From positions 62,001 to 126,000 of the forward strand of contig NZ_JAHWYN010000010.1 of assembly GCF_019351435.1 (NCBI RefSeq): DNA of 64,000 nt, in the 5' to 3' direction. The notes under the pieces were generated by a model. The model did not search any database and was not told the DNA's origin. It worked only from the letters and a program-made list of their open reading frames with translations. The stretch comes from Flavobacterium taihuense (GTDB lineage: Bacteria > Bacteroidota > Bacteroidia > Flavobacteriales > Flavobacteriaceae). This document shows, piece by piece, positions 42,388 to 51,347 of the stretch. The position numbers and the translations under genes were made by a program. How positions within the stretch are numbered: position 1 is the first letter of the stretch; each line of letters starts with the position of its first letter.

Positions 42388-43773
42388 ATGGCAAAATATT
42401 CTTTACTTTCAATTTTACTCATTTTTTCTATTACCAATTGCTATTCACAATTAGAAACATCACCCACCTTAAATGATGCTATCTATAAAGCGATCGAAAA
42501 AAATGCCGCCATAAAAAACAAAACAATTGAAATTGAAAAATTAAATCTTCAAGAAAAGAGTGTTCGCAATAAATACATTCCAACAGTAGAAGCTAATGCA
42601 CTCTATTCTTATTTTGGAGACAACTTAACCCTTGATCTTCCCACAGCAACAATACCAATAGTAAACTTACCTGTACTTAGCGACAAAGCAACTTATAACA
42701 ATTCTGGAAACTTTTTTATAGGAAGTGTGATGGCTAAAACTGTATTATTCAGCGGCATGCAAATACCTAACGGTGCCAATGCCATTAAACAAAAAGCCGT
42801 CGGTACAGCTTATTTGAAGGATTCCGAAAAAGACGCAATTATTAAAGATGTAATCAATACATTCGATCAATTAAAACTAATAAATGAGACCGAAAAACTC
42901 ATTAACGACAGTGATAAAAGATTACAAAATGAAACCAAACGAGTTACAAGAGCAATTGAACAAGGACTAGCCATTCCTTACGATAGAGACAAAATAAAAC
43001 TGGCTTTACTAGAACTTGAGTCAAAAAAAATTGAAATTACAGGAAAGCGCTCTTTAATTTATAAAAAACTACAATATCTTACGGGCTATTCTGATACAGA
43101 AATTAATTCGGTAGATTACGATTTGAATCCTTATTTAATTGACGAAAGTAATTTGAGCACTGAAAATAAGCAAGAAATTAAAGCCTTAGAATCCTTTAAA
43201 TTAGCAAATGAATATCTCTTAAAAAAAGAAAAAGGAACGTACTTACCAACTGTAGGTGCTTTTGGTGGAATTGTTTATTCCAGTTTATTCAATGTTAATG
43301 GAACCACATCAACTATCCCCGTTATAAACCAATCGCTAAATTTAGGACTAAATGAATTTTCATTAAGCCCTCTATGGATGGTTGGCGCCGCAATGAAATG
43401 GGAAATATTTGCAAGCTTTGAAAGAGAACACAAGGTTCACGAAGCTAAATTAAATATTGAGCAAATTCAAAACCAAATTGATGACACCAAACAAAAACTA
43501 CAATTACTTCTTGAAAATAATCTGGTAAACTATACTGTTTTATTAAAAAAAATTGAAATAGCTTCTCAACAAGAAAAAGTAGCCAGCAACAATCTCAACT
43601 TAGCTTCAAAACAATACAAGGAAGGACTTATCAATGTGTCAGGCCTATTGGAAGCCGAAAATGACTTATTCAAAGTAAGTGTCAGCAAACTTAACACACT
43701 TATAGAGGAGCGACTTGCGACTATAGAAACCATTATTGCCACAGGAGAACTATCAAATAAATTATCAAAATAA
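42388..43773 (+). CDS. TolC family outer membrane efflux protein
   Basis: A 461-residue outer membrane factor with a signal peptide (MAKYSLLSILLIFSITNCYSQ). Two coiled-coil arms flank beta-rich segments; NLNLASKQYKEGLINVSGLLEAENDLFKVSVSKLN near the end is the conserved TolC helix. It forms the outer membrane channel of a tripartite exporter. It leads the operon with the HlyD and permease genes (gaps of 9 and 3 bases). Confidence 0.93.
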   Translation: MAKYSLLSILLIFSITNCYSQLETSPTLNDAIYKAIEKNAAIKNKTIEIEKLNLQEKSVRNKYIPTVEANALYSYFGDNLTLDLPTATIPIVNLPVLSDKATYNNSGNFFIGSVMAKTVLFSGMQIPNGANAIKQKAVGTAYLKDSEKDAIIKDVINTFDQLKLINETEKLINDSDKRLQNETKRVTRAIEQGLAIPYDRDKIKLALLELESKKIEITGKRSLIYKKLQYLTGYSDTEINSVDYDLNPYLIDESNLSTENKQEIKALESFKLANEYLLKKEKGTYLPTVGAFGGIVYSSLFNVNGTTSTIPVINQSLNLGLNEFSLSPLWMVGAAMKWEIFASFEREHKVHEAKLNIEQIQNQIDDTKQKLQLLLENNLVNYTVLLKKIEIASQQEKVASNNLNLASKQYKEGLINVSGLLEAENDLFKVSVSKLNTLIEERLATIETIIATGELSNKLSK

Positions 43774-43782
43774 ATCAATACT

Positions 43783-44736
43783 ATGAAAAGAGCATTCACC
43801 ATATTGTTCCTGACAATTATAAGTATTAGCTGTAATAAACCAAAGAATGGAAATGTTATTCAGGGAAAAGTAGAAAACGAACAGATTGCAATCGTTAGCA
43901 AAATTCCTGGAAAATTAATAAAAATACTAGTAAAGGAAGGAGATCTAGTCCATAAAGGAGATACACTTGCCATACTTGACATTCCTGAAGTGGACGCAAA
44001 AAAAAGTCAAGCTGAAGGCGCTGTTATCAGTGCAAAAGCACAATATTCAATGGCGGTAAAAGGAGCTACTGAAAACCAGTTAAAACAATTGGAAGCCAAA
44101 AAAATGGGATTAAAAGAACAACTTGAATTTGCAAAAAAATCTATAAATAGATTAAGCAATATGCTCAAAGATTCTTTGATATCCCAGCAAACTTTTGATG
44201 AAACTTTTGCAAAATACCAAGGTGCACAAGCACAATATAATGCGGTATTAGCCGAAATAGACGATGCAAAAAAAGGAGGCAGAATGGAACAACAAACAAT
44301 GGCACTAGGACAACAAGAAAGAGCCTATGGCGCCCTAAAAGAAGTGGAGACAGCTGATCAAGAACGCTATATAATAGCTCCGCAGGACATGAGCGTCGAA
44401 ACCATCACTCTCAATCTCGGAGAACTTGCTTTACCTGGATACACTTTATTTAATGGTTTTATAAGTAACAGCACTTATTTTAGGTTTACAATTCAAGAAA
44501 GCAAACTAAGCAATATAAAAAAAGGCCAGGAAATAACTATTTCTATTCCTTATAAAAATAAAACTATAAAAGGAGTTATTACAACTATTAAGCAATTAAG
44601 TGCTTATGGTAACATAGCGACCGCATATCCCGATTATGATATGCAAGAGAGTTTATTTGAAGTAAAAATTACCCCAAAAAATATATCTGAATCTAAAGAC
44701 TTAATTACCAAAACAACCGTAACTATATCCTTATAA
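43783..44736 (+). CDS. HlyD family periplasmic adaptor
   Basis: A 317-residue membrane fusion protein. The N terminus MKRAFTILFLTIISISCNK is lipoprotein-like (Cys near residue 17). A biotinyl-lipoyl half (VSKIPGKLIKILVKEGDLVHKGDTLAILDIPEVDAKKS) is followed by a coiled-coil hairpin (~residues 70-190) and a barrel domain. It bridges the permease and TolC. It is similar to YhiI-type adaptors of ABC-2 exporters. The gap to the permease gene is 3 bases. Confidence 0.93.
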   Translation: MKRAFTILFLTIISISCNKPKNGNVIQGKVENEQIAIVSKIPGKLIKILVKEGDLVHKGDTLAILDIPEVDAKKSQAEGAVISAKAQYSMAVKGATENQLKQLEAKKMGLKEQLEFAKKSINRLSNMLKDSLISQQTFDETFAKYQGAQAQYNAVLAEIDDAKKGGRMEQQTMALGQQERAYGALKEVETADQERYIIAPQDMSVETITLNLGELALPGYTLFNGFISNSTYFRFTIQESKLSNIKKGQEITISIPYKNKTIKGVITTIKQLSAYGNIATAYPDYDMQESLFEVKITPKNISESKDLITKTTVTISL

Positions 44737-44739
44737 CTC

Positions 44740-45900
44740 ATGCGAAATTTCTTTTCACTCTTAAAAAGAGAATTCCAATTATTTTGGAAAAATGAAGTCT
44801 TGAGAATGCTTTTTATAGGAGCCCCTTTATTGTATGCAATTTTATTAGGCTACGTGTACAGTAAAGGAAAAGTAACCGATTTACCTATTATTGTAGTCGA
44901 TCTAGATCAAACTGAAATGAGCGCCAAAACAATTGAAATGTTTAATGACAATGAAGTCATTACTGTTGCAACTGTTTTATTTGACCAAAACAATCTTTCC
45001 AAAATTATAATAGACAAAGAAGCCAATAGTGTAGTAATAATCCCAAAAGGATTTGAAAAAAACGTTCTAACCAAACGATGTCCTGAAATTACAACCATCG
45101 TTAACACTGCCAATATTTTGACCGCAAATTATGCCGCAACTGCCATTCAGGTTTGCTTAGGCACCTTAAAAGCCGGCATACAAATAGAAACGTTGCGCAA
45201 ACAAGGCATCCCTGAAAAATTGTTAGCAGAACAATATGAACCTTTCAAAACTACCTTCATAAAAAAAAATAATCGAAGCAGTAATTATATGTACTATCTA
45301 TGGCCTGGGGTTTTGGCAGCCGTGTTACAACAGGTTATGCTCTTAGCATTAGCTTTGTCCTTTGCTTCTGAATTTGAAAACGGAACTTTTAAAATTTTAG
45401 TAAACCAATCGCCATCCATTTTAAAAATGATGAGTATAAAAATCATTCCCTATCTCATTATGAGTTTTGGGATTTGGCTAATTTACTGGATGTTTACCTT
45501 TTATTTCCGAATACCATTTTTCGAAAATTTACTCCAACTCACATTTGTAGCTGGCATATTCGTATTGTCAGTTTCATTTATTGGAATACTCGTTAGCATC
45601 CTAATCCCAAATCAGCTTAAGGCAACAGAAATTTTAATGGTTATTGCCACGCCAAGCTTTATATTAAGCGGATTCAGTTGGCCTTTGAGTCAAATGCCTA
45701 ATTGGGTTCAGGGTGTTGCTAATGTTATTCCACTTACCCATTTTTTGAAAGCTTTCAGAATATTAATTATTGAAAATGGCACACTTTTACAAACCTGGGA
45801 TTCGATTCAAAACATGATTATTATAGGAAGCATTTGTGCCGCTTGGGCTTATATCGCTTTGTATTTTAAGAAAAAATCGGTTCTAAAAAGTGACCTATAA
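44740..45900 (+). CDS. ABC-2 type transporter permease (YhhJ type)
   Basis: A 386-residue permease with a long periplasmic domain between helix 1 (LFIGAPLLYAILLGYVY) and five further helices from residue ~185 (YLWPGVLAAVLQQVMLLALALSFASEFENGTFKILVNQ...). This ABC2_membrane_3 layout matches YhhJ/YbhR permeases that work with HlyD and TolC to export drugs or polymers. No ATPase gene is in the operon, so an ATP-binding protein from elsewhere must drive it. A bidirectional terminator follows. Confidence 0.92.
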   Translation: MRNFFSLLKREFQLFWKNEVLRMLFIGAPLLYAILLGYVYSKGKVTDLPIIVVDLDQTEMSAKTIEMFNDNEVITVATVLFDQNNLSKIIIDKEANSVVIIPKGFEKNVLTKRCPEITTIVNTANILTANYAATAIQVCLGTLKAGIQIETLRKQGIPEKLLAEQYEPFKTTFIKKNNRSSNYMYYLWPGVLAAVLQQVMLLALALSFASEFENGTFKILVNQSPSILKMMSIKIIPYLIMSFGIWLIYWMFTFYFRIPFFENLLQLTFVAGIFVLSVSFIGILVSILIPNQLKATEILMVIATPSFILSGFSWPLSQMPNWVQGVANVIPLTHFLKAFRILIIENGTLLQTWDSIQNMIIIGSICAAWAYIALYFKKKSVLKSDL

Positions 45901-45942
45901 AAAACAAAGGCAAGAGAAATAAAACTCTTGCCTTTTGTTTTT
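45901..45942. terminator. Bidirectional terminator between permease and ABC-F genes
   Basis: AACAAAGGCAAGAG (45903-45916), an 8-base loop, CTCTTGCCTTTTGTT (45925-45939): a strong stem with T-runs on both sides, between convergent genes. Confidence 0.88.
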
Positions 45943-45960
45943 CTTTTAAAGAAATAAAAA

Positions 45961-47595
45961 CTATTTTTCGATTTCTTTCATGCTGTCCATTTTCTTGTGA
46001 GCTAAGAAACCGGCTATATCTTCAAAATGCTCTACAACACGTTTGTTTCCAAATTCAAAAACCTTAGTTGCTAATCCATCAAGAAAATCACGATCGTGAG
46101 AAACCAGAATTAAGGTCCCATCAAAATCACGCAAAGCATCCTTGATAATATCTTTGGTTTTCATATCCAAGTGATTCGAAGGCTCATCCAGAATCAATAA
46201 ATTTACTGGCTCCAATAATAATTTGATCATAGCCAAACGTGTTTTTTCACCACCCGAAAGCACTTTTACTTTCTTAGTAACATCATCACCATGAAACATA
46301 AAAGCCCCCAAAATATCTTTAATCTTTGTTCTCACATCACCCACGGCAATATCATCAATAGTTTCAAAAATAGTAGCATTTTCATCTAATAAAGCTGCTT
46401 GATTTTGAGCAAAATAACCAATTTGAGAATTATGTCCAATTTCAACAGAACCACTATCAACACCAATTTCTTTCATTATGGCTTTGATCATTGTCGATTT
46501 TCCTTCTCCATTCTTCCCAACAAAAGCAACCTTTTGACCTCTTTCAATGACAATATTCGCATCTTTAAAAACCACATGATCTCCATAGGACTTAGACATG
46601 TCTTTTACAATAACCGGATATTGTCCTGAGCGAACAGCTGGTGGGAATTTTAATTTTAATGCCGAAGTATCCACTTCATCAACCTGAACGATAACTAATT
46701 TTTCAAGCATTTTTACTCTCGACTGAACGGCATCTGTTTTAGAAAATGTCCCTTTAAATCGATCAATAAAAGCTCGGTTGTCAGCAATCATACGTTGTTG
46801 TTCATCGTATGCCTTTTGCTGGTGCATACGACGGTCTTTTCTTAGTTCTAAATAATGAGAATATTTAGCTTTATAATCATAAATACGTCCCATTGTCACT
46901 TCAATGGTGCGATTGGTAATATTATCCACAAAAGCTCTATCGTGCGAAATCACTACAACAGCTTTGGCCGAATTGATTAAGAAATCTTCCAACCATTGAA
47001 TACTTTCGATATCCATGTGATTGGTTGGCTCATCAAGCAAAATTAAATCTGGCTTTTGCAAAAGGATTTTAGCCAACTCGATTCGCATTCTCCAACCTCC
47101 AGAAAATTCAGAAGTCTGACGTGTAAAATCTTCTCTTTCAAAACCTAAACCAATTAGAATTTTCTCTACTTCAGCCTCATAATTTACTTCTTCAATTGCG
47201 TAGAATTTCTCGCTTAAGTCCGAAACTCTTTCAATCAATTTCATATACGCATCACTTTCATAATCGGTACGAATCGTCAATTGTTCATTGATTTCGTCGA
47301 TTTCGGCTTTCATACTAAAAATTTCGCCAAACGCTTTTGAAGTTTCCTCCATTACCGTGGCACCATCTGTAGTCAATAAATGCTGCGGCAAATAAGCCAC
47401 AACAGCATCTTTCGGCGCAGACACATTTCCTGTTGAAGGTTTGCTTTGTCCAGCAATAATTTTCAATAGTGTAGATTTACCCGCTCCATTTTTACCCATA
47501 AGGGCAATTTTATCATTTTCATTTATAGCAAAAGAAACATCACTAAAAAGGGACGTGCCTCCAAATTGAACCGAAATATCGTTTATTGTAATCAT
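45961..47595 (-). CDS. ABC-F family ATP-binding protein
   Basis: A 544-residue protein with two ABC domains and no membrane part: Walker A GKNGAGKST (~residue 34) and GKNGEGKST, signatures FSGGWRMR and LSGGEKTR, and Walker B LILLDEPTNH and LILDEPSNH. The linker between the domains is charged, as in ABC-F translation factors (Uup/YbiT/EttA group) that act on ribosomes. Which member it is cannot be told. A TATCTTTG -7 box is at 47659-47666. Confidence 0.93.
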   Translation of the reverse strand: MITINDISVQFGGTSLFSDVSFAINENDKIALMGKNGAGKSTLLKIIAGQSKPSTGNVSAPKDAVVAYLPQHLLTTDGATVMEETSKAFGEIFSMKAEIDEINEQLTIRTDYESDAYMKLIERVSDLSEKFYAIEEVNYEAEVEKILIGLGFEREDFTRQTSEFSGGWRMRIELAKILLQKPDLILLDEPTNHMDIESIQWLEDFLINSAKAVVVISHDRAFVDNITNRTIEVTMGRIYDYKAKYSHYLELRKDRRMHQQKAYDEQQRMIADNRAFIDRFKGTFSKTDAVQSRVKMLEKLVIVQVDEVDTSALKLKFPPAVRSGQYPVIVKDMSKSYGDHVVFKDANIVIERGQKVAFVGKNGEGKSTMIKAIMKEIGVDSGSVEIGHNSQIGYFAQNQAALLDENATIFETIDDIAVGDVRTKIKDILGAFMFHGDDVTKKVKVLSGGEKTRLAMIKLLLEPVNLLILDEPSNHLDMKTKDIIKDALRDFDGTLILVSHDRDFLDGLATKVFEFGNKRVVEHFEDIAGFLAHKKMDSMKEIEK

Positions 47596-47658
47596 TATAA
47601 AAAGTTAGAAGTTAGAGGCTAGAAATTTAAAGTTCCATCCTCAATAAATTAAAAGGTG

Positions 47659-47666
47659 CAAAGATA
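47659..47666 (-). promoter_or_regulatory. -7 box of the ABC-F gene
   Basis: TATCTTTG on the minus strand, a TAnnTTTG match, 63 bases before the start codon. Confidence 0.55.
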
Positions 47667-47731
47667 GATTAAATAAAGAATTGGACAACACAATTAGATT
47701 TTTAGGGGTCCTAGATTTTGTATTAAAAATA

Positions 47732-47773
47732 AATTCGATAATTCACATAATACTCTATGCGAATTATCGAATT
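47732..47773 (-). terminator. Terminator-like palindrome after the GlmU-family gene
   Basis: AATTCGATAATTC (47732-47744) and its exact complement (47761-47773), with a T-rich tail on the minus strand. It lies 34 bases past the stop of the GlmU-family gene. Confidence 0.7.
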
Positions 47774-47807
47774 AAAAATTGGGAACAATCTAAAAAATTC
47801 AATCCAA

Positions 47808-48983
47808 TTATTCTTTTCTCCATTTTTTTGATTCCTCAAAAATATGCTCCAAGATTGCAGCTTCTTTTTCATTAAAATCTACATTTCTTCGGCTCATTAC
47901 CAACCTTGCTGTTTCAAAAGCTTTTTTGGTCACATAAGTAGTAAATCCCGCAGCACCTCCCCAAGAAAAACTTGGTACAAAATTGCGAGGAAAACCGCTT
48001 CCAAAAATATTGGCACTCACTCCTACTACGGTCCCTGTGTTAAACATAGTATTGATCCCGCATTTACTATGATCTCCCATCATCAATCCACAAAACTGAA
48101 GACCGGTTTTGGCAAATCCTTCGGTTTCATAACTCCACAGTTTTACTTCCTCGTAATTATTTTTTAGATTCGAATTATTACTGTCAGCTCCAATGTTACA
48201 CCATTCTCCTAATACAGAATCACCTAGAAACCCGTCGTGACCTTTATTGGAATACGCAAAAAGCACAGCATTTTTTACCTCTCCACCAATTCTCGAATAA
48301 GGCCCTACAGTTGTTGCTCCATAAACTTTGGCGCCCATTTTTACTTGTGCGTTTTCGCATAAAGCAAAAGGCCCACGAATGATAGATCCTTCCATTATTT
48401 CCGAATCTTTACCTATATATATGGGGCCTTCGGAAGCATTCAAGGTTACAAACTCCAATTTGGCTCCTTCTTCTATAAAAACATTTTCTGGCGCAATTAC
48501 ATTGACACTTTTTGGGATTGGTTGTGATTTTCTATCTTCGGTTAAAAATTCGAAATCTTCACGGATAGCAATATCATTTTTGGAAAAAATATCCCAAGTA
48601 TGCTCAATTGTGATGCAATCTTCATTGTATTCCAGAATTTCGTAGGCATCAAAATCAACGGATTCTTGTTCATTATTTGTATAAAAAGCAATAACATCAT
48701 CCCCTTTGAAAATCGCTTGATTAGGTCCAAGATTACTAACCATTTCGACCAAAACAGCATTTGGCAGAAAAGAGGCATTAATCATAACATTTTCTTCCAA
48801 TTCAACCATCGGAAATTTCTCTGACAAATATTCCTCGGTTACTGTTGTTGTGGTAGATCCCAAATGCATCTCCCATTTTTGACGAATCGTCATAATACCA
48901 ACAAGAATATCGGCAACAGGACGAGTAAAAGTAAAGGGTAACAAGGCATTTCGAGCGGGACCGTCAAAAAGTATGTAGTTCAT
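47808..48983 (-). CDS. GlmU-family sugar nucleotidyltransferase-like protein
   Basis: A 391-residue protein (TIGR03991 type). The N-terminal half begins MNYILFDGPARNALLPFTFTRPVADILVGIMTIRQKWE, the shape of the family's nucleotidyltransferase-like domain; the C-terminal half is a left-handed beta-helix of hexapeptide repeats (IGKDSEIMEGSIIRGPFALCENAQVKMGAKVYG...). True GlmU motifs are diverged, so the sugar and whether it acts as acetyl- or nucleotidyltransferase are not certain. A TAACTTTG -7 box lies at 49027-49034. Confidence 0.86.
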   Translation of the reverse strand: MNYILFDGPARNALLPFTFTRPVADILVGIMTIRQKWEMHLGSTTTTVTEEYLSEKFPMVELEENVMINASFLPNAVLVEMVSNLGPNQAIFKGDDVIAFYTNNEQESVDFDAYEILEYNEDCITIEHTWDIFSKNDIAIREDFEFLTEDRKSQPIPKSVNVIAPENVFIEEGAKLEFVTLNASEGPIYIGKDSEIMEGSIIRGPFALCENAQVKMGAKVYGATTVGPYSRIGGEVKNAVLFAYSNKGHDGFLGDSVLGEWCNIGADSNNSNLKNNYEEVKLWSYETEGFAKTGLQFCGLMMGDHSKCGINTMFNTGTVVGVSANIFGSGFPRNFVPSFSWGGAAGFTTYVTKKAFETARLVMSRRNVDFNEKEAAILEHIFEESKKWRKE

Positions 48984-49026
48984 AAATTAAATTGTAAAGT
49001 GTTAAAATGTGATTTGGTTATCACCG

Positions 49027-49034
49027 CAAAGTTA
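49027..49034 (-). promoter_or_regulatory. -7 box of the GlmU-family gene
   Basis: TAACTTTG on the minus strand, a TAnnTTTG match, 43 bases before the ATG. Confidence 0.6.
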
Positions 49035-49102
49035 CAACTATTTTTAAATGTATATAGAAGTAAGGAATCCCACACGAAAAGAATCTAAAACAAAATTCCA
49101 TA

Positions 49103-49131
49103 AAAAAAGCCCCGCAAATTGCGAGGCTTTA
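49103..49131 (-). terminator. Terminator of rpmE2
   Basis: AAAGCCTCGCAATTTGCGGGGCTTT on the minus strand, a stem with one mismatch, followed by T-run, 22 bases past the stop. Confidence 0.85.
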
Positions 49132-49153
49132 ATGTATTTGAAAACAGTTAAAA

Positions 49154-49405
49154 TTATTTAACGTGTTTAGCGTATTTAGTTTTGAATTTATCAATACGTC
49201 CTGCAGTATCGATAAGTTTAGATTTACCTGTGTAAAAAGGGTGAGAAGTTCTAGAAATCTCCATTTTTACAACTGGATATTCAACACCATCAACAATAAT
49301 CGTTTCTCTAGTATCAGCAGTAGATTTAGTAATAAAAACATCTTCGTTTGACATGTCTTTAAAAGCAACTAATCTGTAATTTTCTGGGTGTACACCTTTT
49401 TTCAT
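49154..49405 (-). CDS. rpmE2: 50S ribosomal protein L31 type B
   Basis: An 83-residue protein: [32 protein letters not shown], then [31 protein letters not shown]. The absence of the CxxC pairs marks the type B (zinc-free) form, which normally allows growth at low zinc. It binds the large ribosomal subunit at the bridge to the small one. The promoter is TTTG-N18-TAAATTTG (49515-49544), with a leader of about 105 bases that can form a CTTTTCT/AGAAAAG stem. Confidence 0.96.
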   Translation of the reverse strand: MKKGVHPENYRLVAFKDMSNEDVFITKSTADTRETIIVDGVEYPVVKMEISRTSHPFYTGKSKLIDTAGRIDKFKTKYAKHVK

Positions 49406-49514
49406 CTTAAATCTTTTTTATTTGTTAATTATAACTTGTCTTGAAGCTTTTCTTCTAACAGAAAAGGTATAAACGTGCTATAACTTTTTGTTTTACAATA
49501 TTATTTTGAGTTTG

Positions 49515-49544
49515 CAAATTTACACTTATTTTTCAATATACAAA
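49515..49544 (-). promoter_or_regulatory. rpmE2: rpmE2 promoter, TTTG-N18-TAAATTTG
   Basis: On the minus strand TTTG at 49541-49544, 18 bases, TAAATTTG at 49515-49522: a near-consensus flavobacterial promoter. The leader is ~105 bases. Confidence 0.78.
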
Positions 49545-49641
49545 CCTTTGTGCAACTTTTTTTATATGGGCGTAAAAATCATTTTTTACACTTCATTATA
49601 TTGGGAATTGCTATATTTGTAAATTAATAAAAACAGTCTCT

Positions 49642-50184
49642 ATGGAAAATAATGTATCACCAGCAAAATCTGGTGTTTTGTATGGTGTTTTATTCGGTAT
49701 TATAATGGTATTGGAATTCGTGATTATGTATCTAGTCGGAATGAAATCATTAATCAATACTAGTGTAGGTACAATTGTAAACATTTCGAATTACATGATA
49801 TTACCTCTCTTATTTATTTTTATAGGCTGTACAAATTACAAGAAAAAAATCAATAACGGTTTTATCACCCTTACCGAGAGTCTCAAAACAGGAATTTCTA
49901 TAACTTTTATCGCCGCGCTTATATATGCCATTTTTAATGTTATTTTTAATTTCATTTTTCCCGAATTCATAGATGAAATGATAGCTATTACTAAAGAAGG
50001 TATGCTAGCAAAAAATCCAAACATGACAAGTGAACAAATTGAAATGGGACTTTCAATGGTAAAAAAGTTTATGAATCCTTTAATTGTTTTACCTGTAACA
50101 TTAGCCATGTATTCTTTCTTTGGTTTAATTTACTCCCTCATTGTAGGCGTAATAGTGAAAAATAAAAAACCACAAAGCTTCTAA
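49642..50184 (+). CDS. DUF4199 family membrane protein
   Basis: A 180-residue protein with four predicted membrane helices (VLYGVLFGIIMVLEFVIMYLVG; YMILPLLFIFIGC; IFNVIFNFIFPEF; VTLAMYSFFGLIYSLIVGVIV). The KSGVLYGVLFG start and NGFITLTESLKTGISIT match DUF4199 of Bacteroidota. Function unknown. The glycosyltransferase gene starts 3 bases after its stop, as in other flavobacteria, so the two act in one operon. Confidence 0.88.
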   Translation: MENNVSPAKSGVLYGVLFGIIMVLEFVIMYLVGMKSLINTSVGTIVNISNYMILPLLFIFIGCTNYKKKINNGFITLTESLKTGISITFIAALIYAIFNVIFNFIFPEFIDEMIAITKEGMLAKNPNMTSEQIEMGLSMVKKFMNPLIVLPVTLAMYSFFGLIYSLIVGVIVKNKKPQSF

Positions 50185-50187
50185 TTA

Positions 50188-51144
50188 ATGAATTTATCAA
50201 TACTCATACCGCTTCTTAACGAAGAGGAATCACTACAAGAATTGTACACTTGGATTATTTCGATAATGAATTCGCACAATTACAGTTATGAAATCATTTT
50301 TCTGGATGACGGAAGTACTGATGAATCTTGGAACATCATAGAAGGTTTTGCAACAGAAAATCCAAATGTTAAAGGGATTCGATTCATGAAAAACTTTGGA
50401 AAATCTCAAGCTTTGCATGCTGGTTTCGCTAAGGCAAAAGGCGATGTAATTATCACGATGGATGCCGATTTACAGGACAGTCCTGACGAGATACCGGGTT
50501 TGTATGAAATGATTACCACTCAAAAATACGATTTGGTTTCGGGTTGGAAAAAGAAACGTTACGACTCTGTTGTTGCCAAAAATCTTCCATCGAAATTATT
50601 CAATTGGGCGGCCAGAAAAACATCTGGAGTGGAATTGAATGATTTTAACTGCGGACTGAAAGCATATAAAAACGTAGTGGTTAAAAATATTGAAGTATCT
50701 GGTGAAATGCACCGATACATTCCAGTTTTGGCGAAAAATGCTGGTTTTGGAAAAATTGGCGAGAAAGTAGTGCAGCACCAAGCTAGAAAATATGGTGAGA
50801 CCAAATTTGGGATGGAACGTTTCATCAATGGTTTCTTGGATTTAATCACGATTTGGTTTCTTTCTCGATTTGGAAAAAGACCTATGCATTTATTTGGTGC
50901 GATTGGTTCCCTAATGTTTATCATTGGCTTTTTATTGGCTGGATACATTGGAGTTTCGAAACTGTATCATATGTATATGGGAATGCGTTACAATTTAGTA
51001 ACCAGCAATCCTTGGTTTTTCATTGCATTGACAACAATGGTTTTGGGAACACAATTGTTTTTGGCAGGATTTCTGGGAGAAATTATTTTGAGAACCAAAA
51101 ACAACGAGGAACGTTACAAGGTTTCAACTGAAGTGAATTTTTAA
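50188..51144 (+). CDS. Glycosyltransferase family 2, GtrB/DPM1-like
   Basis: A 318-residue GT-A enzyme: SILIPLLNEEESLQELY at the start, the LDDGSTD (nucleotide-binding) and DADLQDSPDEIP (metal DxD) motifs, and two C-terminal membrane helices (LFGAIGSLMFIIGFLLAGYIG and FFIALTTMVLGTQLFLAGFLG). The form fits transfer of a sugar from a nucleotide to a polyprenyl phosphate at the inner membrane. The sugar is unknown. Coupled to the DUF4199 gene; a family B repeat follows. Confidence 0.93.
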   Translation: MNLSILIPLLNEEESLQELYTWIISIMNSHNYSYEIIFLDDGSTDESWNIIEGFATENPNVKGIRFMKNFGKSQALHAGFAKAKGDVIITMDADLQDSPDEIPGLYEMITTQKYDLVSGWKKKRYDSVVAKNLPSKLFNWAARKTSGVELNDFNCGLKAYKNVVVKNIEVSGEMHRYIPVLAKNAGFGKIGEKVVQHQARKYGETKFGMERFINGFLDLITIWFLSRFGKRPMHLFGAIGSLMFIIGFLLAGYIGVSKLYHMYMGMRYNLVTSNPWFFIALTTMVLGTQLFLAGFLGEIILRTKNNEERYKVSTEVNF

Positions 51145-51222
51145 ATTCTTACTCAGAAACTTTCTTCGGATATAAAATAAAAAAATTAGGTTTTAAAAAC
51201 TAAATTTCTCGCTTTACGGGTC

Positions 51223-51290
51223 TAGCCCTGATAGGAGCGGCATCCCACGCTTTTGGGCGTGGATATAGCGGATAGCAGGAATAGCTCCTA
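51223..51290 (+). repeat. Family B intergenic palindromic repeat
   Basis: AGCCCTGATAGGAGCGGCATCC, then a variable hairpin CCACGC-TTTTGG-GCGTGG, then GGATATAGCGGATAGCAGG and AATAGCTCCT. The same block order is seen, reversed, at 25033-25113. It is between the glycosyltransferase and phospho-sugar mutase genes. Confidence 0.75.
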
Positions 51291-51347
51291 ATAAAACTGA
51301 TATTTTTGCTTTAACAAAATAGATTAACAACTTAAACTAAATATAAA

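Noticed and set aside
47681..47875. Plus-strand frame of 64 codons between the ABC-F and GlmU-family genes
   Set aside because: It runs through a terminator-like palindrome and overlaps the GlmU-family gene end; no recognisable product.
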